64,000 bases of DNA. Origin: an uncultured Oscillibacter sp. (GTDB taxonomy: Bacteria > Bacillota > Clostridia > Oscillospirales > Oscillospiraceae). The stretch's first letter is position 1; each line of letters opens with the position of its first letter. Position numbers and translations under genes: made by a program. The notes beneath the pieces were generated by a model. That model ran no database searches and had not been told where the DNA came from. It worked only from the letters and a program-made list of their open reading frames with translations. The DNA is taken from positions 1-64,000 of the forward strand of contig CANRYZ010000001.1 of assembly GCA_947644365.1 (NCBI GenBank). The letters run 5' to 3'. Positions 52,616-60,804 of the stretch are shown piece by piece.

Positions 52616-53983
52616 TCAGTACCCGTTTACGATCACGTCCAGCGTCTTCCCCGCCACGGTGCCGGCCACGCTGTTTCCGCCGCCGCCGTTCTCCACCAGC
52701 ACCACAAAGGCGTAGGGCGCGTTTTCGTTCCGCAAAAAGCCCGCAAACCACGCGTGGGGCGTCTGCCCCTCCCCCACCTCGGCGGTGCCGGACTTGGCGC
52801 ACAGATCCATGCCGGAAAAACGCTGGGTGCCGTAGGTCTTCTCCATATTGGCGGCCATCATATCCGTCAGTTTTTTCGCCGCGGCGGCGCTCACCAGCGT
52901 CCCGGTCTTACTGGGAATGTGGGGTAAAGACGGTATCCCCAAGGCATTCTTCGTCCGCAGGATCAGATACGGCTCCGCCGCCCGGCCGCCGTTTGCCACG
53001 GCCCCCATGTAGACCATCAGGGCGCAGGGGTTCACCAGGTCCTGGTCCTGCCCCACGCCGGCCCAGCCCAGGCGGCCCTCGGTCATATTTTCCCACCTGA
53101 AAGAGCCCCTGGCCGTGGGAATCCCGTCGACGGAATAGCTGCCGGTGAGGCCCGCCTTCTCTGTGTGCCGCCGCAGGGCGTCCGCGCCAAGCTCCACCGC
53201 GATCTGAGCGAAGGCGGCGTTGCAGCTGTTGGCGAAGGCGTCCCCGATCTTCTGCTCCCCGTGGGCGCCGGAGCAGACGATGGTCTCCTCCCCCAGCCGC
53301 ACCGAGCCGGTGCAGTTCCAGGTCCTGGACTCCAGGTCTGGAATATCCTCCAGCGCCGCCGCCAGGGTGACGGTCTTGTAGACGGACCCCGGGGTAAAGG
53401 CGGAGGAGAGAAAGCGGTTGAGATAGGCGCCCTTCCAGCGGTCGTTGGTCTCCAGGTCCTCCGGGACGTGCAGCGGGTCATAGCTGGGAGCGGAGACCAT
53501 ACAGAGAACCTCTCCGGTCCTGTAGTTATACACGGCCACAGTCCCGGCCCGGCCATTCAGAGCCCGGTACGCCTCGTAGTTATACCGGGCGTCCAGGGTC
53601 AGATACAGCTCTCCGCCCCGCTGGGCGCCGAAGGCCCCGTTCAGCAGGCTGTAGCCCGTCAGCTTGTCGGCAAAGGCGTTCAGCGCCCCGGTGCCGATGC
53701 CGCCCTGCAGGTCTCCCACCGCGTGGAGGGTGGCCTTGCGGACCGTCTCGCCGTCATAATAGGCGCGCTTTCCCTTCTCCACCCAGGACAGCACGTCCCC
53801 GTCCCGGTCCAGCACCGTCCCCGCCGCCAGCTGGCCCGCGGAGTTGTAGAGATGGCGGTTGAAGGCCGAGGAGGCCCAGTCCCCGGCGCCGCGGAAATAC
53901 CGGATCAGGAAGAGGCACAGTCCCGCCGCCAGCAGCAATGCCAGAATGCGGCAGACCACCGCCCGCTGTTCAATCTTCTTCAT
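52616..53983 (-). CDS. Class B penicillin-binding protein (transpeptidase)
   Basis: The 455-residue protein has one N-terminal membrane helix (ILALLLAAGLCLFLIRYF), a short dimerisation region and a transpeptidase domain with all three active-site motifs: S200-VYK203 (FTPGSVYKTV), S253-CN255 and K397-SGT400. It crosslinks peptidoglycan and belongs to the small PbpA/FtsI-like group found beside FtsW/RodA genes in actinobacteria and clostridia. GGAGGAACC fixes the Met nine codons inside the longest frame. It overlaps the SEDS gene by 14 nt, so the two form a cognate glycosyltransferase-transpeptidase pair. Confidence 0.92.
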   Translation of the reverse strand: MKKIEQRAVVCRILALLLAAGLCLFLIRYFRGAGDWASSAFNRHLYNSAGQLAAGTVLDRDGDVLSWVEKGKRAYYDGETVRKATLHAVGDLQGGIGTGALNAFADKLTGYSLLNGAFGAQRGGELYLTLDARYNYEAYRALNGRAGTVAVYNYRTGEVLCMVSAPSYDPLHVPEDLETNDRWKGAYLNRFLSSAFTPGSVYKTVTLAAALEDIPDLESRTWNCTGSVRLGEETIVCSGAHGEQKIGDAFANSCNAAFAQIAVELGADALRRHTEKAGLTGSYSVDGIPTARGSFRWENMTEGRLGWAGVGQDQDLVNPCALMVYMGAVANGGRAAEPYLILRTKNALGIPSLPHIPSKTGTLVSAAAAKKLTDMMAANMEKTYGTQRFSGMDLCAKSGTAEVGEGQTPHAWFAGFLRNENAPYAFVVLVENGGGGNSVAGTVAGKTLDVIVNGY

Positions 53984-55790
53984 GCGGTTCCTCCGTTTCC
54001 GGGCCAAAGGGGTCGTCCACGGATTCCGCCCGCCGCCGGGCCTCCTCCGTCAACTGCCGGGACGGCCTCCGGCGGATGGCAAAGCTGGCGTTCTCCCGGG
54101 TATCCGTGGCCTTTAAAAAGGCCAAAAGCCCCCAGGCGGACATCATGGCGGAGCCGCCGTTGGAGACAAAGGGAAAGGTCACGCCGGTGAGGGGCAGCAG
54201 GTCCACGGAGCCGAAGACATTCAGACTGGTCTGAAACACCAGCAGCGAGCCGGCGGCGCAGGCGGCGATGGTGTAGAAGCTGGACCTTCCCACCCGGACG
54301 GCTCTGGCGGCAAAAAAGGCCAGCGTGATAACGGCTCCCACCGCCAGCACGGCGATCAAAAGCCCCCACTCCTCGCAGAGCATTCCAAAGACCAGGTCCG
54401 TATCCGCCGCGGCGATGCGGTGAAGCCAGCCGTTCCCCGCCCCCATGCCCAGCAGTCCCCCGGAGGCGGCGGCGGACATGGTGCGGGTCTGCTGATAGCC
54501 GGTGGTGGAGGCGGCCTCCCAGGCGTGCCCCCAGGAGGCAAAACGGCTGAGGATATAGGGCTTGAACCGCAGGATGATTCCCGCGCCGAATACCGCTCCG
54601 CCGCAGATCAGCGCCAGGGTGGCAAAGTCCCCGGAGCGGAGGTAGGCGATGACCAGGAAGGTGACAAAGAAAATGGCCGCCGTGCCGAAGTCGCTCATCA
54701 GCCCCAGGAGGCCGATGCAGATACCGGTCAGCACAATGAACAAGGTCAGGTTCCGCCGCCGGAACAGGCGTTCCAGCGTGGCCGAGCCGGCAAAAATATA
54801 GCAGATCTTGGCGATTTCGGAGGGCTGGAAGGAGAGGCCCCCCACGGAGATCCAGTTCACCGCGCCGTACTTGGAGTGGCCCAGCACCAGTGTGACCCCC
54901 AGAAGGCCGATGGCTGCCGCGGCCATGAGCCAGCGGTTCTTCTGCACCCGGGTGAGGTCCCGGAGGAAGATCCCCAGCACCAAAAACAGCCCCAACCCCA
55001 GCACAATGGCGAAAAACTGCTTGAACAGGCTCCCCGGGGCGCTGGAGGCCGTCACCGCCAGAGACAGCGTGGAGAGGAAAAAGGCGATGGCCTCCATCTC
55101 AAAGCCCACACAGCGGGTACAGCGCAGTACGGCGAAATATGCCCACATCACCGCCGTCAGGCCCAGAAAGGCCAACGGGATCGATACCGGCGCCGTCTCC
55201 CCCGCCGCCACGATCAGCTGCAAGCAGGCCAGCACCTGGAACACGGTCAGCCACAGAAAGGAGGGGAAAATGGCGGCGGGACGCTCCCCGCGCCGCTTCC
55301 GCTCCTGCTCCTCCCGCTCCGCGGCGGTCTGGGGCAGAAGGACCAGAGGCACGCCTCCCAGGGTGATGGTGTCCCCCATCGCCACCGGGGCGGAGGTCTC
55401 CACCCGCACGCCGTTGACCTCCGTGCCCCCCTTGGAGCCCAGGTCGTAGAGGGTCCACCCCTCGTCCTCCCCCCGGCAGATCGCCGCGTGCTGACGGGAG
55501 ACGCTGGGATAGCCCAGATGCACATCGGCGCTCCTGCCCCGGCCGATGATGTTCTCCCAGTGGGTCAGGGGAATGGAGGCGCCGTTGGGCAGGCTCAGGA
55601 GACCCCAGGTCTCCGGCGTGTGGGGAATTTTCAGCAGGGAGCGCACCACCCGCCACAGAATCAGCACCGCCAGCACCGGAAATAAAAACCGCACAAAGGC
55701 GGTGTACCAGACTCCCGCCAGCGGATATTCCGCCAGCAGGCCGCACAACATATTCAGCAGGGTCTGAAGAGGCGCCGTCAGCTGCTCCAC
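53970..55790 (-). CDS. FtsW/RodA/SpoVE-family protein with FHA domain
   Basis: The 606-residue protein uses a GTG start with GGGGGG nine bases upstream; an ATG far upstream runs through hairpin-rich DNA and is rejected. One membrane helix (about 20-50) is followed by a forkhead-associated domain (about 75-160: IIGRGRSADVHL, VSRQHAAI, LYDLGSKGGTEVNG), which binds phosphothreonine. Ten membrane helices with SEDS features follow (AVNWISVGGLSFQPSEIAKI, LLPLTGVTFPFVSNGGSAMM). SEDS proteins polymerise glycan strands; the FHA domain suggests control by a Ser/Thr kinase. It is coupled to the class B PBP gene. Confidence 0.93.
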   Translation of the reverse strand: MEQLTAPLQTLLNMLCGLLAEYPLAGVWYTAFVRFLFPVLAVLILWRVVRSLLKIPHTPETWGLLSLPNGASIPLTHWENIIGRGRSADVHLGYPSVSRQHAAICRGEDEGWTLYDLGSKGGTEVNGVRVETSAPVAMGDTITLGGVPLVLLPQTAAEREEQERKRRGERPAAIFPSFLWLTVFQVLACLQLIVAAGETAPVSIPLAFLGLTAVMWAYFAVLRCTRCVGFEMEAIAFFLSTLSLAVTASSAPGSLFKQFFAIVLGLGLFLVLGIFLRDLTRVQKNRWLMAAAAIGLLGVTLVLGHSKYGAVNWISVGGLSFQPSEIAKICYIFAGSATLERLFRRRNLTLFIVLTGICIGLLGLMSDFGTAAIFFVTFLVIAYLRSGDFATLALICGGAVFGAGIILRFKPYILSRFASWGHAWEAASTTGYQQTRTMSAAASGGLLGMGAGNGWLHRIAAADTDLVFGMLCEEWGLLIAVLAVGAVITLAFFAARAVRVGRSSFYTIAACAAGSLLVFQTSLNVFGSVDLLPLTGVTFPFVSNGGSAMMSAWGLLAFLKATDTRENASFAIRRRPSRQLTEEARRRAESVDDPFGPETEEPHEED

Positions 55791-55881
55791 AGGTCGTCTC
55801 CCCCCTTTCAAACAGGCATTGATGGTATAGTCAAAACACTTGAAAACCGGTATTCCGATTTTCAAAGCAGGCATCGCCCGC

Positions 55882-55996
55882 CGGCAAATAAAATGTGCCG
55901 TGTTTTGCCTATGAAGTCCACCGCCAAACCGTTTCACGGCTCTTGGGGCGCATATGCGCCCCAGGGTTGAACAGAAGGAAATCCTTCTTTTCAACC
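55882..55996. repeat. Second cluster of tandem hairpins (upstream of the FHA-SEDS gene)
   Basis: The 400-bp gap 55791-56190 has no gene. It holds four consecutive inverted repeats: 55882-55900 (cggca/tgccg), 55929-55939 (ccgt-ttc-acgg), 55945-55962 (an 18-bp perfect palindrome, ggggcg-catatg-cgcccc) and 55965-55996 (15 bp with one mismatch). A ttgaaaa/ttttcaa repeat at 55840-55865 lies nearer the GTG. The rest of the gap carries the radical SAM promoter. Confidence 0.65.
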
Positions 55997-56064
55997 GCGG
56001 TGACTATAGTATATCATTTTTTCTCTCCGCTGTACAGCCTCCTCTTCTCACCTTTTCTCATTTG

Positions 56065-56107
56065 AATGGAATTTCCCCTTGACCTTTTCGGGGAAATCCA
56101 TTACAAT
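56065..56107 (+). promoter_or_regulatory. Promoter of the radical SAM gene with overlapping palindrome
   Basis: TTGACC (56079-56084), 17-bp spacer, TACAAT (56102-56107). Arms aatggaatttcccc (56065-56078) and ggggaaatccatt (56090-56102) are complementary apart from one extra base and enclose the -35. The layout suggests a repressor site. Confidence 0.7.
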
Positions 56108-56190
56108 TATGAATTGCATACGGGTTCCTCTGGGCAAAGCTCTTCTGGACGCCCGGGGCTCCCATCCACATTAGAAAGGCCGATCAGAAC

Positions 56191-57078
56191 ATGACACATC
56201 CCTATAAGACCCGGGAGGGCGGCGCCACGGTGACGATTTTCGTTCCCTACGACTGTAAAAACCACTGTCCCTTCTGTATCAATAAAGAGGAATACGCGGA
56301 TATGACGGGCTTCTCCCTGGAGAAAATCTGCGCCAGCATCCGGCGGATGGACGCCATCACCCCCCGGTGCGACTTCGTCTTCACCGGCGGTGAGCCCCTG
56401 TCCGACCTGGGCGCTCTCCAGATCATGCTGGATGAGATCCCCACCTCCCACAAGGTCTATATCAACACCACCCTCCCGGTCTCCGAGCACCAGTCCGAGG
56501 AGGATGTGCTGGCGTTTTTGGAGCGGAACAAGCACAAGATCACCTGCGTCAACGTCTCCCGCCACATGCAGAAGTATGTGGTAGAGTCCAACGACGGCCT
56601 GCTCTCCCGTCTGCCGGTGCGCTTCCGGGTAAACTGCGTGCTCTACAAGGATTACCCCGCCAAGGACCTGATCCCCTACCTGGACCGGTTCCGCAAGATC
56701 CCCGGGGCCTCCATCCAGTTCCGGTTTGACTACACCGCCACCACGCCGGAGAACCTGTACGACGAGGACCACGACAAGATTCTTCAGGACCTGAAAAAGA
56801 TCGCCAAGTACACGGGTCTGGACGGCTGCCGGATGCGCTGCGGCTTCCACTTTGACTACAACGGGCTGGAGCTCACCTACCACAAGACCCTGCCCTACTC
56901 CACCATTGTGGAGACCGACCCGGCGGACGGCGTGACCTATGACATCCTATACGATATTCTCATCAAGCAGAACGGCGACATCCACTCCGACTGGACAGGG
57001 GTCCTGCTGGATGTGGACGCCTATGAAAAGGTGGTCTACGAGCCCTACGACCTGCGCTGGCTGGCCAAGATCGCCTGA
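56191..57078 (+). CDS. Radical SAM enzyme of unknown substrate
   Basis: The 295-residue protein has the radical SAM cluster motif CKNHCPFC (CxxxCxxC, residues about 21-28) after FVPYDC, then VFTGGEPLSDLGALQIML (SAM-binding GGE) and a TIM-barrel body. A second pair of Cys in DGCRMRCGFHFDYNG may be substrate or auxiliary-cluster related. It lacks a SPASM domain. It is alone on its strand with its own promoter and terminator, and no small precursor-peptide gene with an RBS is adjacent. It could be a nucleic-acid, cofactor or peptide modifier; the reaction cannot be predicted. Confidence 0.88.
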   Translation: MTHPYKTREGGATVTIFVPYDCKNHCPFCINKEEYADMTGFSLEKICASIRRMDAITPRCDFVFTGGEPLSDLGALQIMLDEIPTSHKVYINTTLPVSEHQSEEDVLAFLERNKHKITCVNVSRHMQKYVVESNDGLLSRLPVRFRVNCVLYKDYPAKDLIPYLDRFRKIPGASIQFRFDYTATTPENLYDEDHDKILQDLKKIAKYTGLDGCRMRCGFHFDYNGLELTYHKTLPYSTIVETDPADGVTYDILYDILIKQNGDIHSDWTGVLLDVDAYEKVVYEPYDLRWLAKIA

Positions 57079-57099
57079 CCCGAATCCATTGCGGCAGCG

Positions 57100-57132
57100 A
57101 AACGGAGCCTCAATCTTGAGGCTCCGTTTTTC
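57100..57132 (+). terminator. Terminator of the radical SAM gene
   Basis: aacggagcctcaa-tc-ttgaggctccgtt with a T run, 22 bp after the stop. It reaches the stop codon of the converging protease. Confidence 0.93.
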
Positions 57133-58331
57133 TACTCTCCCAACTCCGCCAGCAGGGCCGCCGGGTCCACCACTCTGCCGTAGGGATACTCCCTCCCCTC
57201 CTCCGGCCAGATGGAGACGGGATTCGCGGTGGCCTGGGCCGCGGCCAGGAATCCCTCAAAGGTGACCTCGGGCCGCACCTGACATGCCAGGGCGTACAGC
57301 CCCGCCACATAGGGAACCACCCAGCTCATGCCGCCCTGGGCATAATACGTGTACTCCCCCTCCCCCGCCGGGGAGGCCGTGGTCCGGCGGTCCATGGGGA
57401 CCAGGAGGAGGGAGCCGTCCGCCCCCCGGTACTCCCCGCTGTACAGGCTCTCCTCCCAGAAGGCCCCGGGGCGGCAGTCCGCCCGCTGGCTGGGGTCGCC
57501 GTACCGCCTGCGGCCCATGCCCATCCAGGGCTCCAGCAGGGGGTCACGGCTGTTGACGCAGACCGCGGCGATTCCCGCCTCCCGGGCCCGGCCGATGGCG
57601 GCCTCCATCTCCGCGGCCCCCGGCGTGTCCGCCATCCAGCCCACGGACATGGAGATCACCCGAATCCTCTCCTCCGCCGGAAGGGTCTCGTTCAGGGCAA
57701 CCAGCCGGTCCACATCCTGGGCGTAATAGGTCATATCCCGGGTGCGGTCCGCCCCTGTGCCGGTCATTACATCGTCGGCGATGAAGTACAGCAACGCCTC
57801 CGGGGCCACGCCCACCGTCTCCCCCAGGGCGATGGATGCCACGGCGGGGCCGTGAACGGAGGCGTCCTCCTCCGCAGCAGAGTGGTACTCCTGGTAGAGC
57901 CGCAGGCGGTCTCCATACTCCTGGTGCTCTACCAGCAGCGTCTGGTCGATAATGGCGACGCCGACTCCCTTACCGGTGACGCCCTGCTCATGGAGCTTCC
58001 GGAGCCCCAGCCCCGGGTCCTTCCCCAGCTCCAGGAGCCGCTGGGGATCGAAGTCCTCCGGCAGGTCTTCCGGCCACCGGGTCCGGGTGTCAAAGTCCGC
58101 GGCGAAGAGCGCCTCCCCCATGTCCCCCAGGTCCCAGTCCTGCAGGTCGGCGCAGCGGAAGTCCACCCAGTCCGCGCCGGCGTCCGGGGCCGCCGGGGAA
58201 GCGGTGACCGCCGCCGGGCGGCGGCAGATCGTGACCGTAGGCTGAATCTCGCCCTGGGGCGGGGCGCAGGCCGTCAGCAGGGCCAGCAGGAAGCACAGGG
58301 GCGGATAAACCCGTCTTTTCAATGAAACCAT
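57132..58331 (-). CDS. Subtilisin-like (S8) serine protease lipoprotein
   Basis: The 399-residue lipoprotein has lipobox LLTAC (Cys22). The S8 catalytic triad is intact: Asp129 in GVAIIDQTL, His160 in SVHGPAVASIALG and Ser336 in GGMSWVVPYVAG; oxyanion Asn260 lies in AVCVNSRD. There is about 100 residues of propeptide-like or spacer sequence before the domain. AAAGGAG sits too close to the ATG and better suits a TTG three codons in (58322). It should be anchored on the outer membrane face. It is divergent from a serpin, suggesting a matched protease/inhibitor pair. Confidence 0.9.
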   Translation of the reverse strand: MVSLKRRVYPPLCFLLALLTACAPPQGEIQPTVTICRRPAAVTASPAAPDAGADWVDFRCADLQDWDLGDMGEALFAADFDTRTRWPEDLPEDFDPQRLLELGKDPGLGLRKLHEQGVTGKGVGVAIIDQTLLVEHQEYGDRLRLYQEYHSAAEEDASVHGPAVASIALGETVGVAPEALLYFIADDVMTGTGADRTRDMTYYAQDVDRLVALNETLPAEERIRVISMSVGWMADTPGAAEMEAAIGRAREAGIAAVCVNSRDPLLEPWMGMGRRRYGDPSQRADCRPGAFWEESLYSGEYRGADGSLLLVPMDRRTTASPAGEGEYTYYAQGGMSWVVPYVAGLYALACQVRPEVTFEGFLAAAQATANPVSIWPEEGREYPYGRVVDPAALLAELGE

Positions 58332-58352
58332 CTCCTTTGTTTGGTGACCTCA

Positions 58353-58406
58353 TCTTACCAGCCGTTTCTTACGAACAGCCCGACATTTTTCTTACAAATT
58401 TCTTAC
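58353..58406. promoter_or_regulatory. TCTTAC repeats between protease and serpin
   Basis: Four copies of TCTTAC in the same orientation occur at 58353, 58368, 58390 and 58401. The last two are TTCTTAC boxes with an 11-bp period, one helical turn, as used by OmpR/PhoB-type response regulators. They lie in the divergent promoter region, so either or both genes could be controlled. Confidence 0.5.
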
Positions 58407-58482
58407 GATTTTTTTCAGGTCCCCCGAAACTTTTTGACTGGAAATCCGTCTATACAGGTAACAACACAAAGGAGGGACCGTG

Positions 58483-59730
58483 ATGAAGAGATATTTCCCG
58501 CGCCTGTCCTGCCTGACGCTGGCGCTGCTCCTGCTCACCGGCTGCGGAGGAGACGCCGCTCCCAAGAGCTTAACGGAAAACCTGAGCCCCCAGCCCCCCG
58601 ACCCTCAGCCCGTGGCGGAAACCCAGGCCGGGGCGCTGACCGCCTTCTCCCTGGACCTGCTGCGGGAGAACTGGACCGGGGAGAACATCCTGGTTTCTCC
58701 CCTCTCCGTCCTCTCCGCCCTGGGCATGACCGCAAACGGGGCCGAGGGCGAGACCCTGGCCCAGATGGAGGCCGTCCTGGGCCTTCCCCTGGAGGAGCTG
58801 AACGAGGCCCTGGCCTCCTGGACCGCCGCCCTGCCTCAGGAGAAGGACTGCCGGGTGGACCTGGTCAACTCCCTCTGGCTCCGGGACGACGGCAGTTTTA
58901 CGGCAAATGAGGACTTTTTACAGACCGCCGCAGATTGGTACGGAGCGGAGGTATTTCCCTCGAGGTTTGACAGCGGAGCGCTCCAGGACATCAACGGCTG
59001 GGTCAATGACAACACCCATGGCATGATCCCGGAGATCATCGAAGAGATTCCTGACGACGCCGTTCTCTACCTCATCAACGCCCTGGCTCTGGAGGCCGAG
59101 TGGGAGACGCCCTACAGGAAAACCCAGATCAAAATGGAGCGCGTCTTCACCACGGAGGACGGCCGGGACCAGCCCGCGACGCTGATGTACTCTACTGAGG
59201 ACTGGTATTTGAGGGATACGCACGCCCAGGGCTTTCTCAAGCCCTACCAGGGCGGGCGGTGGGCCTTCGCCGCCCTGCTGCCGGAGAAGGGGATGAAGCT
59301 GGAGGACTACGCCGCCTCCCTCACCGGGGAAGGACTCCACGGGATTCTCACCGGCGCTGAGAAAACCGCTGTGGAGACCGCCATCCCGGAGTTTACCTCG
59401 GAATACCGCGTGGAATTGTCCGACAACCTGAAAGCCATGGGCATGACCGATGCCTTTCACTGGGAGACCGCCGACTTCGGGGCCATCGGCTCCTCCCCCA
59501 GCGGCCCGTTGTATATCAGCAAGGTGCTCCACAGGACGTTCATCTCTGTAGACGGCAAAGGCACAAAAGCCGCGGCCGCCACAGCGGTGGAGATGCCCGC
59601 CGGCTGTGCCGCCCCAATAGAGCCGGACCCCATTCCGGTGGTCTATCTGGACCGCCCCTTCCTCTACATGCTGGTGGACCTGGAGACAAACCTGCCCGCC
59701 TTCATCGGAGCTGTGACGTCTATGAAATAG
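58483..59730 (+). CDS. Serpin lipoprotein
   Basis: The 415-residue serine protease inhibitor has a lipoprotein signal (LLLLTGCGG, Cys21), a short Pro-rich spacer and a complete serpin domain. The hinge of the reactive-centre loop is of the inhibitory type, GTKAAAATAVEM, and the breach/shutter segments NILVSPLSVLSALGM and RPFLYMLVD are present. By counting from the hinge, P1 falls near the Ala-Gly-Cys of PAGCAAP. It traps a protease covalently outside the cell. The ATG is better placed behind AAAGGAGGG than the GTG one codon before it. It is divergent from the S8 protease. Confidence 0.93.
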   Translation: MKRYFPRLSCLTLALLLLTGCGGDAAPKSLTENLSPQPPDPQPVAETQAGALTAFSLDLLRENWTGENILVSPLSVLSALGMTANGAEGETLAQMEAVLGLPLEELNEALASWTAALPQEKDCRVDLVNSLWLRDDGSFTANEDFLQTAADWYGAEVFPSRFDSGALQDINGWVNDNTHGMIPEIIEEIPDDAVLYLINALALEAEWETPYRKTQIKMERVFTTEDGRDQPATLMYSTEDWYLRDTHAQGFLKPYQGGRWAFAALLPEKGMKLEDYAASLTGEGLHGILTGAEKTAVETAIPEFTSEYRVELSDNLKAMGMTDAFHWETADFGAIGSSPSGPLYISKVLHRTFISVDGKGTKAAAATAVEMPAGCAAPIEPDPIPVVYLDRPFLYMLVDLETNLPAFIGAVTSMK

Positions 59731-59763
59731 GGAAAAGCGGACGGCTGCGCCGTCCGCTTTTCC
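59731..59763. terminator. Bidirectional terminator between serpin and selD
   Basis: ggaaaagcggacggc-tgc-gccgtccgcttttcc, a perfect 15-bp stem abutting both stop codons. Confidence 0.95.
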
Positions 59764-60804
59764 CTATTGCAAGAAGATATGCTTTCCGCCCCGGTACTCC
59801 CGCGCCACGCCGATTTTCCGGGCGCTGGGGACCGCGCCCCGCAGCTCCGCCAGCAGCGGTTCCGCGTCCGCCGGGTCCACCGCCATCAGCAGGCCCCCGG
59901 CGGTCTGGGGGTCATAGAGCAGGTCCTGCCGCCAGAGGGGCACATCTCCCGCTTCCACGCTGGGCTCGGCGAAGGCCCTGTTGCGGTACATCCCCTCCGG
60001 CAATATGCCGATCTTCGCCAGCTCCGCCGCCTCGGGGATAAAATCCACCGCCTCCGTCCACAGCTCCATCTCCACGCCGCTGCCCTGGGCCATCTCGCAG
60101 GCGTGCCCCAGCATCCCAAAGCCCGTCACATCCGTGCAGGCGTGGACACGGTAGTTTACCATAATATCCCGGGCGGATTTGTTCAGGGTGGTCATCAGTT
60201 TTTGTGCCAGCGCCATGGCCCCCGGCGAGGCCATGTCCGCCTTGGCGGCGGTGGTCAGCACGCCGATGCCCAGGGGCTTGGTGAAGAGGAGCACGTCCCC
60301 CGGCCTGGCCCCGGCGTTGGTCAGCACTTTGTCCGGGTGGACGAATCCCGTCACCGCCAGGCCGTATTTGGGCTCGTCGTCCAGAATACTGTGGCCGCCT
60401 GTAATCAGCGCCCCGGCCTCGTAGACCTTGTCATACCCGCCCCGGAGCATCTCGTGGACCGCCTCCCTGGGCATGGAGGCGGGCACCGCCATGATGTTCA
60501 GGCACAGCTTTGGCTCCCCGCCCATGGCGTACACGTCGGAGAGGGCGTTGGTAGCGGCGATCTGGCCGAAGAGATAGGGGTCGTCGGCAATGGGCGGGAA
60601 GAAGTCCACCGTCTGCACCAGTGCCAGATCATCGGAGATCTTGTACACGGAGGCGTCGTCGCTCTTGTCAAAGCCCACCAGCAGATTCGGGTCCTCATGG
60701 ACCCGGATGCCCTCCAGCAGCTGGGCCAGAACGCCCGCGCCCACCTTGGCCCCGCACCCGGCGCACTTGGCCAGCTTGGTCAGCTTCACTTCGTTTTCAG
60801 GCAT
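59764..60804 (-). CDS. selD: Selenide, water dikinase SelD
   Basis: This enzyme makes selenophosphate from selenide and ATP, the selenium donor for selenocysteine, selenouridine or the selenium-dependent molybdenum cofactor. It has 346 residues. The catalytic segment is KLAKCAGCGAKVGAG; the active residue is Cys, not Sec, as no in-frame TGA is present. GGHSILDDEPKYGLAVTGFV and TDVTGFGMLGHACEMAQG are family blocks. No selA/selB or selenoprotein is in the window. Its tight linkage with yqeB and yqeC suggests a role in selenium-dependent molybdenum hydroxylases. It overlaps yqeB by 8 nt. Confidence 0.96.
   Translation of the reverse strand: MPENEVKLTKLAKCAGCGAKVGAGVLAQLLEGIRVHEDPNLLVGFDKSDDASVYKISDDLALVQTVDFFPPIADDPYLFGQIAATNALSDVYAMGGEPKLCLNIMAVPASMPREAVHEMLRGGYDKVYEAGALITGGHSILDDEPKYGLAVTGFVHPDKVLTNAGARPGDVLLFTKPLGIGVLTTAAKADMASPGAMALAQKLMTTLNKSARDIMVNYRVHACTDVTGFGMLGHACEMAQGSGVEMELWTEAVDFIPEAAELAKIGILPEGMYRNRAFAEPSVEAGDVPLWRQDLLYDPQTAGGLLMAVDPADAEPLLAELRGAVPSARKIGVAREYRGGKHIFLQ

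Noticed and set aside
56109..56174. A 21-codon ORF (starting MNCIRVPLGKALLDARG) upstream of the radical SAM gene, considered as a precursor peptide
   Set aside because: Its ATG sits on or before the predicted transcription start, right after the -10, and it has no Shine-Dalgarno site.
59764..60804. Selenocysteine version of SelD
   Set aside because: The active-site segment has Cys codons only; no in-frame TGA occurs in the conserved N-terminal region.
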